This document shows positions 1 to 5,387 of a stretch of 6,771 nucleotides of DNA, one piece after another (position 1 is the first letter of the stretch; each line of letters begins with the position of its first letter). The notes beneath the pieces are model-generated. The model saw only the letters and a program-made list of their open reading frames with translations, was not told the DNA's origin and did not search any database. The position numbers and the translations under genes were made by a program. Origin of the DNA: Comamonadaceae bacterium (GTDB lineage: Bacteria > Pseudomonadota > Gammaproteobacteria > Burkholderiales > Burkholderiaceae_C); NCBI GenBank assembly GCA_947374705.1, contig CANCDA010000133.1:1-6771 (forward strand), in the 5' to 3' direction.

Positions 1-219
1 CCGCTCGACACCTTGGTGCTGGCCATGCCAGTTTCGTGGACGGGGACGCTACAGCAATATGCGGGCCGACTGCACCGCGAACACGCGACCAAGACTGACG
101 TGCGCATCATTGACTTCGTGGACACGGGCCAACCGGCACTGCTGCGAATGTGGGACAAACGCCAACGTGGCTACCGGGCGATGGGTTACAGGGTGGCGGG
201 GGACATGGGTGATCATTGA
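1..219 (+). CDS. C-terminal end of a superfamily 2 (DEAD/DEAH-type) helicase, 5' end outside window
   Basis: Frame 1 is open from the first base and ends at TGA (217-219), giving the last 72 residues of a larger protein. Residues 19-26 read QYAGRLHR, which fits helicase motif VI (QxxGRxxR, with the arginine finger) of superfamily 2. It is preceded by a beta-strand-like segment (DTLVLAMPVSWTGTLQ) typical of the second RecA-like domain. The tail contains VRIIDFVD, then RMWDKRQRGYRAMGY, a C-terminal pattern I associate with COG1061-type DEAD/DEAH helicases, including those in restriction-like or TOTE conflict proteins. The motif is seen directly; the defence link is inference, because the motor motifs I-III and any nuclease or primase domains lie outside the window. 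The next plus-strand gene begins more than 300 bases away, so this is probably the end of its transcription unit. Confidence in helicase is high, in subtype low. Confidence 0.85.
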   Translation, partial: PLDTLVLAMPVSWTGTLQQYAGRLHREHATKTDVRIIDFVDTGQPALLRMWDKRQRGYRAMGYRVAGDMGDH

Positions 220-485
220 TGCGAGCCCTGTAGCGTTCCTAGTAATCCGCGCCAAGTTTTAACGCTCACGGGACGGCATCGAGAATCTGACGATAACCGA
301 AACTGTGCAAGTGCTTTTGCCGCTGTGTGTGCTAGCCTTGCCTTGTGAGTGCCCGCATTGATCAATAAATCGATCACTTCTGTGTGGCTGAAAAGTTCGC
401 AATGAATCAAGCCTTGAGGGGCTTCGCCATTACGCTGGTCAGACCACCTCAAATGATCGCTGTTCGACGGGTCGCTTGAATACAC
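213..485 (-). pseudogene. Possible remnant with one degenerate ankyrin-like repeat
   Basis: This minus-strand frame (GTG at 485, TGA at 213-215) would encode 90 residues. Residues 19-46 run NGEAP, then LIHCELFSHTEVIDLLINAG, which resembles the ankyrin consensus (NGxTPLHxAAxxGHxEVVxLLLxxGA). The helix-2 part HTEVIDLLINAG fits very well, while helix 1 carries a two-residue insertion and lacks the usual alanines. The rest of the frame shows no second repeat. There is no Shine-Dalgarno sequence before the GTG, and the end overlaps the helicase stop by seven bases. It may be a decayed ankyrin gene fragment, a short unrecognised gene, or chance. The ankyrin resemblance is my own pattern reading, not a search result. 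Confidence 0.3.
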
Positions 486-540
486 ACGTGGAGCATCACC
501 GCATGATCACCCTCTTCACTATCCACCCAAAGAGCCACCC
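220..540. other. 321-base intergenic stretch without a convincing intact gene
   Basis: Between the helicase stop and the binding-protein start I see no RNA gene and no clear sigma-70 promoter. The only coding-like signal is the minus-strand ankyrin-like fragment (about 339-431). Just after the helicase stop, AGCGTT (232-237) and AACGCT (261-266) form complementary 6-base arms around a 23-base loop without a following T-run, so this is a poor terminator candidate. The promoter of the following binding-protein gene must lie here or just upstream, but I cannot place it. Confidence 0.5.
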
Positions 541-1332
541 ATGAAAATCATCCACCTCCTCAGCATGCACAACCAGTTCACCCGCATGGTCGTTGCAGGC
601 GCAGCGGCTGCCGCTTGCGCTGGCCCGGCCATGGCGCAACTCAACGTGATGATTTCCGGCGGGTTCGCTGTGGCGTATCGACAGGTGTTGCCGGAGTTTG
701 AAAAAGCGAATGGCATCAAGGTAAGCACCGGCTCGGGCGCGTCGCAAGGCTCGGGGCCGTTGACGATTGCAGCGCAGCTCAAACGCGGCGTGCCTGCGGA
801 TGTGGTCATTTTGTCGCGTGAAGGCTTGACTGAACTGATGGCAGCGGGGCGGATCGTTGCGGGCACAGACGTGGACTTGGCACGCGTGCCGCTGGGCGCG
901 GGTGTTCGCACGGGTGTGCCCAAGCCCGACATCAGCACCGTGGCGGCCTTCAAGCAGGCCTTGTTGAACGCGAAAACGATTGCTGTGCCGGGCAGCACCA
1001 GCGGTATTTATTTGACGACCGAGGTGTTCCCGAAGATGGGTGTTGCAGACCAGCTCAGCGTCTCGGTCAAAGAGCGCGGCTCGCAGGCGGCGGCGATGGT
1101 GGCTACAGGCGAGGCCAACATGGCCGTGCAGCCCGTCAGTGAATTGGTGAACGAGGTGGGCATTGACTTTGTAGGCCGCCTACCGGCTGAGTTGCAGCTC
1201 GTCCAGGTGTTTGCTGCTGCGGTTGTTACCGGGGCCAAAGCGCCCGAGGCGGCTAAACGCTTGATCCAGTTCTTGACCTCTGAGCACACGGCGGTGGCGA
1301 TTGAGAAGAGCGGGATGGATCGGGTTCGCTAG
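541..1332 (+). CDS. Exported ModA-like substrate-binding protein (type 2 periplasmic binding fold)
   Basis: The 263-residue product is a soluble binding protein of the molybdate-type (ModA/PBP2) superfamily. It starts with a Sec signal peptide: basic residue R15, a hydrophobic Ala-rich core at about 16-29, and a likely signal peptidase I site after AMA (30-32), leaving Gln33 as the mature N-terminus. The mature part opens with a strand and S-G-G-F (39-42). It continues with GSGASQGSG (64-72), the hinge strand ADVVILS (86-92), a GSTSGIY loop (151-157) where ModA proteins bind ligand, and QPVSEL (197-202). The C-terminal helix APEAAKRLIQFLTSEH is also typical of the family. Length matches ModA (about 250-260). 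The start lacks a strong Shine-Dalgarno; Met9 and Met16 are no better, and the first Met gives a sensible, if long, signal n-region. No ABC permease or ATPase gene is nearby, so the ligand and transporter partner are unknown. Molybdate is only one possibility; an organic acid ligand is equally plausible. Confidence 0.88.
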   Translation: MKIIHLLSMHNQFTRMVVAGAAAAACAGPAMAQLNVMISGGFAVAYRQVLPEFEKANGIKVSTGSGASQGSGPLTIAAQLKRGVPADVVILSREGLTELMAAGRIVAGTDVDLARVPLGAGVRTGVPKPDISTVAAFKQALLNAKTIAVPGSTSGIYLTTEVFPKMGVADQLSVSVKERGSQAAAMVATGEANMAVQPVSELVNEVGIDFVGRLPAELQLVQVFAAAVVTGAKAPEAAKRLIQFLTSEHTAVAIEKSGMDRVR

Positions 1333-1357
1333 AGGTGGTGACGGCTCTGCGGGCATT

Positions 1358-1377
1358 GCAAGCGAAACTCAGCTTGC
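1358..1377. terminator. Weak stem-loop between convergent genes, possible bidirectional terminator
   Basis: GCAAGC (1358-1363) and GCTTGC (1372-1377) can pair as a 6-bp stem around an 8-base loop. It sits where the plus-strand binding-protein gene and the minus-strand regulator converge and overlaps the last codons of the regulator. There is no clear T-run on either side, so intrinsic termination is uncertain. Confidence 0.25.
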
Positions 1378-2283
1378 GTTCAACTGTCCCTTCCACCCTT
1401 TAACCGTCTCTTTGATGAGCTGGGCGACGATGCGGCTGGCCTGCGTGAAATGCCCTTGCTTCGGGCTCGCCAAGGTAACGTAGCGTTTCAAATCCGGGTT
1501 CACCACTTTGGCAGCTTGAAGGGCTCCGCTGCGCAGTTCTTCATCGACCGAGAATGGGCCCAGCAGGGCATAAAGATGCGGGGTGGCAGCGATGATTTCT
1601 TTTTGAGCACGCAGTGAATCCGCCTCCACCACAGTCGATAAATTGAACCCTTTACTACGGGCCGTTTCATCCAGGATGGAGCGCCAGTGAGAAGGGCGCC
1701 TGGGCAGCACCAGGGGCAAGCCTTTCAGGCGTTTGAAGTCCACGGTGTCGCCAGCCGTCAGCGCCAGACCGGGGCGCGAAACCAGATAGGTGTTGGCCGT
1801 GGCGAGCAGGGCTTCGTCTGAGCCGCTGGGTTTTTGGTAGCGAAAGAGAATGGCCAAATCGACACTGGCGGTGTCAAGCAGCGCATCAAGTTCACCGCCT
1901 TGGCCTTCTCGGATATTGAGCTTGATCTTGGGGTAATCGGTGTGCAGGCGTTGGAACACCTGGGTCATCAAAGGGTGCGCGGCAGAGGGCAGCACCCCCA
2001 GCCTCACCTCCCCCATCGGCACCTTGGACGTTTGCTGGATGTCGGCAAACAGTTCATCACTGTCTTTGACCCAAGCGCGCACCTTCTGTTCAACGTGCTG
2101 GCCAAATTCCGTCAGCGCAACGCCACGCCCCGTTCGGCGAAACAGCTTGCCACCGCACGACGTTTCAAGTGCGCTGATTTGTCGGCTGATGTGGGACTGC
2201 ACGGTGTGCCTTTGCGCGGCCACTTTGGTAAAACTGCCCAGTTCAGCCACCTCCAAAAAAAGCCGGAAATCGTTGATGTGCAT
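1369..2283 (-). CDS. LysR-type transcriptional regulator
   Basis: The 304-residue protein has the standard length and layout of the LysR family. The N-terminal winged helix-turn-helix is at about residues 2-60 (DFRLFLEVAELGSFTKVAAQ, then QSHISRQISALE as the recognition helix, then LFRRTGRGVALTEFG as the wing). A linker helix follows, then a two-lobe effector-binding domain at about 88-295 beginning GEVRLGVLPSAAHPL. The ATG at 2283 is chosen because AGGAG lies seven bases upstream and the HTH begins immediately. The open frame extends further upstream to 2496 only as a shadow of the divergent gene. It is transcribed away from the FAH-HyuA-HyuB operon, the classic arrangement in which a LysR protein activates its divergent neighbour with a co-inducer and represses itself. 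The effector is not predictable. One small oddity is TSCGGKLFRR, where most relatives have a Leu-Gly pair before the LF. Confidence 0.95.
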   Translation of the reverse strand: MHINDFRLFLEVAELGSFTKVAAQRHTVQSHISRQISALETSCGGKLFRRTGRGVALTEFGQHVEQKVRAWVKDSDELFADIQQTSKVPMGEVRLGVLPSAAHPLMTQVFQRLHTDYPKIKLNIREGQGGELDALLDTASVDLAILFRYQKPSGSDEALLATANTYLVSRPGLALTAGDTVDFKRLKGLPLVLPRRPSHWRSILDETARSKGFNLSTVVEADSLRAQKEIIAATPHLYALLGPFSVDEELRSGALQAAKVVNPDLKRYVTLASPKQGHFTQASRIVAQLIKETVKGWKGQLNAS

Positions 2284-2290
2284 GGCGCTT

Positions 2291-2295
2291 CTCCT
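2291..2295 (-). promoter_or_regulatory. Ribosome binding site of the LysR gene
   Basis: Plus-strand CTCCT reads AGGAG on the minus strand, seven bases before the ATG at 2283. This fixes the start at the first HTH residue rather than at upstream in-frame codons. Confidence 0.8.
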
Positions 2296-2317
2296 GATAT
2301 GCCAATTTTGGCATGTC
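2296..2317. promoter_or_regulatory. Operator-like palindrome, likely LysR-family binding site
   Basis: The core ATGCCAATTTTGGCAT (2299-2314) has two perfect 7-base arms, ATGCCAA and TTGGCAT, around TT. Two further outer base pairs (GA at 2296-2297 with TC at 2316-2317) are symmetric after one mismatch. It abuts the regulator's ribosome binding site and lies about 113 bases upstream of the FAH start codon. The position suits a LysR recognition/autorepression site. It does not fit the strict T-N11-A spacing (it is closer to T-N12-A), so the protein that binds is inferred. An RNA hairpin in the regulator's leader is an alternative. Confidence 0.55.
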
Positions 2318-2417
2318 TGAAATCTGTGAATCGACACTATGCGGATGGATTTACCTTGCCTAAACTGGCTGACATTGTGCAAACGCATCCATTCGCACCT
2401 ACGGGGATGCAAAAAAC

Positions 2418-2423
2418 AAGGAG
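2418..2423 (+). promoter_or_regulatory. Ribosome binding site of the FAH-family gene
   Basis: AAGGAG lies six bases before the ATG at 2430, an almost ideal Shine-Dalgarno sequence supporting that start and good translation of the first gene of the operon. Confidence 0.8.
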
Positions 2424-2429
2424 TAAAAA

Positions 2430-3293
2430 ATGAGCTTTGTGAGTTTCGAGCTGGCAGGCCACGCCACCTATGGCATTTGGGAAAACGAGGGCACATGGCT
2501 GCAAGTGCCGGATGCCTTCATGGCGCAATACCCTGATTTGAAATCGGTGATCGCGGCAGATCAATTGGATACGCTGGACGCGGTGACCCGCCAACAAGGC
2601 CGCCAGGTGCAGGCCAACCAAGCCCGTTTGTTGCCCGTGATCCCCAACCCCGGGAAAATCTTGTGCGTGGGCCTGAACTACAAAACTCACGTCGCAGAAA
2701 CCAAGCGCGCCGACAGCGCGTACCCGTCCATCTTCACGCGCTTTGCTGACAGCCTGACGGCGCACAACGCGCCACTGCCGCGCCCCCAGGAAACCCAGCG
2801 CTTCGACTTTGAAGGCGAGCTGGCGGTGATCATTGGCAAGGGAGGGCGCAACATCACGCAGGCCCAGGCGTTTGAACACATCGCAGGTTATGCCTGTTTT
2901 AACGACGGCAGCGCGCGTGACTGGCAACGCCATACCCACCAATGGATTCCGGGCAAGAATTTTCCCTTGACCGGGCCATTCGGCCCTTACATGGCGACCC
3001 GCAAAGAAATCCCTGACATCAATAGCCTCACTTTGGAGACACGGCTCAACGGTGAAGTGATGCAGCACGCCTCTCTGGCTGATTTGATCTTCACCCTGCC
3101 CGTCATCATCGAGTACATCTCTGGCTTCACGCCACTGTCGCCCGGCGATGTGATCGCCACGGGCACACCGGGCGGCGTGGGTGATCGACGCGAGCCGCCG
3201 GTGTACATGAAAGCCGGTGATGTGGTGGAAATCGAAATCACGGGGCTGGGCACCTTGCGCAACCGTGTGGTGGACGCCGGAACCCGGGGGTAA
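2430..3293 (+). CDS. Fumarylacetoacetate hydrolase (FAH) family protein
   Basis: The 287-residue protein belongs to the FAH superfamily, cytosolic Mg/Mn enzymes that hydrolyse or decarboxylate acylpyruvates and related 2-oxo acids. A short N-terminal domain (1-70) precedes the catalytic fold, which opens with KILCVGLNYKTHVAE (76-90). The metal-binding set is intact: Glu128 and Glu130 in DFEGELAVIIGKGG, and Asp159 in YACFNDGSARDWQ. GKNFPLTGPFGPY (176-187) and the C-terminal ATGTPGGVG (243-251) are also family signatures. Length matches bacterial FAHD1/HpcE-like members (about 280-290). It is the first gene of the operon, has a strong ribosome binding site, and stops (TAA) three bases before the next start. 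The exact substrate (for example fumarylpyruvate, acylpyruvate, 2-hydroxy-dienedioate or oxaloacetate) cannot be told from sequence. Pairing with HyuA/HyuB suggests it handles a ring-opened or carboxylated intermediate. Confidence 0.93.
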   Translation: MSFVSFELAGHATYGIWENEGTWLQVPDAFMAQYPDLKSVIAADQLDTLDAVTRQQGRQVQANQARLLPVIPNPGKILCVGLNYKTHVAETKRADSAYPSIFTRFADSLTAHNAPLPRPQETQRFDFEGELAVIIGKGGRNITQAQAFEHIAGYACFNDGSARDWQRHTHQWIPGKNFPLTGPFGPYMATRKEIPDINSLTLETRLNGEVMQHASLADLIFTLPVIIEYISGFTPLSPGDVIATGTPGGVGDRREPPVYMKAGDVVEIEITGLGTLRNRVVDAGTRG

Positions 3294-3296
3294 GCC

Positions 3297-5387
3297 ATGG
3301 CACAGATCAAGCAACAAGGCACCTTGCGCATCGCCGTGGACATTGGTGGCACGTTCACCGACCTAGCCTGCTTTGATGAGGCAACGGGGAAAATATCCTT
3401 TGGAAAAGCGCTCTCTACCCACGGCCAGTTGGTGGACGGCATTCAAAACACCTTGGATGGTGCGGGTGTTGATCTGGCCCATGGCTACCTGTTTTTGCAC
3501 GGCTCCACCATCGTGATCAACACGCTGTTAGAGCGCAACGGTGCCAAGACGGCGCTGCTGATCACCGAGGGCTTTCGCGACATCTATGAGATTGGCCGCG
3601 TCAATCGCCCCGATGCGTACAACCTGTTTTTCTCCAAGCATGAGCCGCTGGTGCCGCGTTCGCTGCGCTATGAGGTGTCGGAGCGCTTGCGGGCCGATGG
3701 CTCCTTGCACAAAGCGTTGGACGAAGACAGGGTGCGCCTGGTGGCGCGTGAGTTGAAGGCCAAGCACATTGAAGCTGTTGCGGTGTTGCTCTTGCACTCC
3801 TACCGAAACCCAGACCATGAGCGGCGGGTCAAGGCGATCTTGCAAGAAGAGATGCCCGGTGCGTTTGTGACCGCGTCGCATGAGCTGTCGCAGGAGTACC
3901 GCGAATTTGAGCGTGTCTCCACGGCGGTAGCCAACTCGTATGTGGGGCCACGGGTGTCGGCGTATCTGGGTGAGCTGGAGCAGCACCTGGAAAACAAAGG
4001 CTTTGACGGGGACTTCTACGCTGTTCAATCCACTGGGGGATTGTTCCCGGTGGAACACGCGCGGCGCGACTGCGTGCGCATGCTGGAGTCGGGCCCTGCA
4101 GCGGGTGTGATTGGTGCGCAGGCTATCTGTGCCCAATTGGGCATGGCCGATGCCATTGCGTTTGACATGGGCGGCACCACGGCCAAGGCCGGCGTGATCA
4201 GTGAAGGGCGTCCACTCACCACCGGCAGTGCCTTGATTGGCGGCTATGAAAAGGCGCTGCCGATTCAAATCCCCATGATGGATATTTTTGAGGTGGGCAC
4301 GGGTGGTGGCAGCATCGCGCGGGTGGAGCTGGGTCATTCGCTGCGGGTGGGGCCGCGTTCGGCGGGCAGTATGCCGGGGCCGGTTTGCTACGGGCGTGGT
4401 GGAACAGAGCCCACCGTGACCGATGCCAACCTGATTCTCGGCCGCCTGGATGAGCACCACTTCTTGGGCGGTGAAATGCCCTTGTATCTGGACCGTGCCC
4501 AAGCCGCCATGAATGACAAAGTGGCCACGCCTTTAGGGCTGGACGTGACCAAAGCCGCCGATGGCATTCTGCGCATTGCCGTCACACAAATGTCCTTGGC
4601 AGTGAAAGCCGTGACCACGGAGCGCGGCCTGGACGCGGGCAGTTTCACCATGGTGGTGTATGGCGGCGCGGGGCCGCTCCACGCCTCAGCCATTGCCCGC
4701 GAAATTGGCATTCGCAAGGTGCTCATCCCGTATGCGCCCGGCTATTTTTCGGCTTATGGCATGTTGTTCAGCGATCTTCGCTATGACTACGTGCGTTCGG
4801 TTTTCCGGCACTTGAATGGTTTGTCGTTTGACGACATTGAGGCCATCTACAAAGGCATGGAAGACGAGGGCCGTGCGGCCATTGATGCCTCAGAAATTCG
4901 TCCCGATGACATCGTATTTGAACGCGCTGCCGATATGCGCTACATCGGCCAAGAGCACGCCGTAACGGTTGATTTGGCGGGTGATTTTTTTATCAAAAAA
5001 GACCGCGCAGCCATCAAGGCCCATTTTGATGAAGTGCATGCCGTTCGTTATGGCACTTCGGCACCCAGGGAGCCCGCAGACATTGTGAGTTTGCGTGTCA
5101 CTGTGCTAGGTCGCATGAAAAAGCCACCGCGCAATGCCGTAGAGGCGGGCAGCGAGCAAACAGACGCCAAGGCCCTGCGCGCGCGCAAGCCGGTCTATTT
5201 CCGCAGCGCGGGGCAGTATGTTTCAACGCCGGTTTACCAGCGCGACTTGCTGAAAAACGGTAACGTGTTTCATGGCCCCGCTCTGGTGGAGGAGCACGCG
5301 TCCACCACCGTGGTGCAGCCGGGCGACACGGTCAAGGTGGACATCTACGGCAATCTTCAAATTTCCATCGGGAGTGATCGCTCATGA
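3297..5387 (+). CDS. HyuA-type hydantoinase/oxoprolinase family subunit (ATP-binding)
   Basis: The 696-residue product is the ATP-binding subunit of a two-subunit ATP-dependent enzyme of the hydantoinase A/5-oxoprolinase/acetone carboxylase beta family. The N-terminal domain (about 10-190) begins with the ASKHA phosphate loop RIAVDIGGTFTDLACFD (11-27) and includes LHGSTIVINTLLERNGAKTA (67-86) and EIGRVNRP (98-105). The central domain (about 205-500) holds ESGPAAGVIGA (264-274), the second phosphate motif AFDMGGTTAKAGVI (288-301), VGTGGGSIARVE (333-344), PRSAGSMPGPVCYGRGG (353-369) and YGGAGPLHASAIAREIGI (455-472). A smaller C-terminal domain follows. Length matches HyuA (about 690) and is near acetone carboxylase beta (about 717). 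The start is preceded by GGGGG at 3286-3290, partly within the upstream gene, and the spacing implies translational coupling. The stop overlaps the next start (ATGA). Hydantoin, lactam, oxoproline or ketone substrates are all possible. Confidence 0.93.
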   Translation: MAQIKQQGTLRIAVDIGGTFTDLACFDEATGKISFGKALSTHGQLVDGIQNTLDGAGVDLAHGYLFLHGSTIVINTLLERNGAKTALLITEGFRDIYEIGRVNRPDAYNLFFSKHEPLVPRSLRYEVSERLRADGSLHKALDEDRVRLVARELKAKHIEAVAVLLLHSYRNPDHERRVKAILQEEMPGAFVTASHELSQEYREFERVSTAVANSYVGPRVSAYLGELEQHLENKGFDGDFYAVQSTGGLFPVEHARRDCVRMLESGPAAGVIGAQAICAQLGMADAIAFDMGGTTAKAGVISEGRPLTTGSALIGGYEKALPIQIPMMDIFEVGTGGGSIARVELGHSLRVGPRSAGSMPGPVCYGRGGTEPTVTDANLILGRLDEHHFLGGEMPLYLDRAQAAMNDKVATPLGLDVTKAADGILRIAVTQMSLAVKAVTTERGLDAGSFTMVVYGGAGPLHASAIAREIGIRKVLIPYAPGYFSAYGMLFSDLRYDYVRSVFRHLNGLSFDDIEAIYKGMEDEGRAAIDASEIRPDDIVFERAADMRYIGQEHAVTVDLAGDFFIKKDRAAIKAHFDEVHAVRYGTSAPREPADIVSLRVTVLGRMKKPPRNAVEAGSEQTDAKALRARKPVYFRSAGQYVSTPVYQRDLLKNGNVFHGPALVEEHASTTVVQPGDTVKVDIYGNLQISIGSDRS
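4985..5000. repeat. A/T-rich homopolymer inverted repeat inside the HyuA gene
   Basis: A run of seven T (4985-4991) followed by ATC and six A (4995-5000) forms a small inverted repeat in an otherwise G+C-rich gene. It encodes DFFIKKD in the C-terminal domain. Homopolymers of this length can slip in replication or sequencing, but the frame continues without interruption. Confidence 0.6.

Larger units (their letters stand above)
2284..2429. promoter_or_regulatory. Divergent control region between LysR gene and catabolic operon
   Basis: These 146 bases separate two genes transcribed outward and must carry both start-proximal control regions. The stretch is more A/T-rich than the flanking genes. 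I could not place convincing -35/-10 boxes for either direction; the best candidates match sigma-70 consensus in only about half the positions. The palindrome at 2296-2317 is the strongest regulatory signal. Confidence 0.65.

Noticed and set aside
232..266. Inverted repeat AGCGTT/AACGCT after the helicase gene as a terminator or integron attC site
   Set aside because: The 23-base loop and lack of a T-run make a poor terminator, and the arms do not match attC core consensus.
519..998. Minus-strand open frame antisense to the binding-protein gene
   Set aside because: The plus-strand frame carries a signal peptide and ModA-like motifs; this is its Ala/Pro/Thr-rich shadow.
2308..2341. Sigma-70 promoter with TTGGCA as -35 for the FAH operon
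   Set aside because: No acceptable -10 hexamer falls at 16-18 bases; the TTGGCA is better explained as an arm of the palindrome.
1834..2433. Plus-strand open frame (199 codons) across the LysR gene
   Set aside because: Antisense to the LysR helix-turn-helix and effector domain, and runs through the divergent control region; no domain signal.
2284..2496. N-terminal extension of the LysR protein to an upstream in-frame start
   Set aside because: The ATG at 2283 has an ideal ribosome binding site and begins exactly at the HTH; the extension overlaps the divergent promoter region and FAH coding sequence.
2337..3317. Minus-strand open frame (326 codons) antisense to the FAH gene
   Set aside because: The plus strand encodes an intact FAH-family enzyme with all metal ligands; the antisense frame is a codon-bias artefact.
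3528..4502. Minus-strand open frame (324 codons) antisense to the HyuA gene
   Set aside because: It lies entirely within well-supported HyuA coding sequence, is low in recognisable motifs and is rich in His/Arg/Gln as expected of an antisense shadow.
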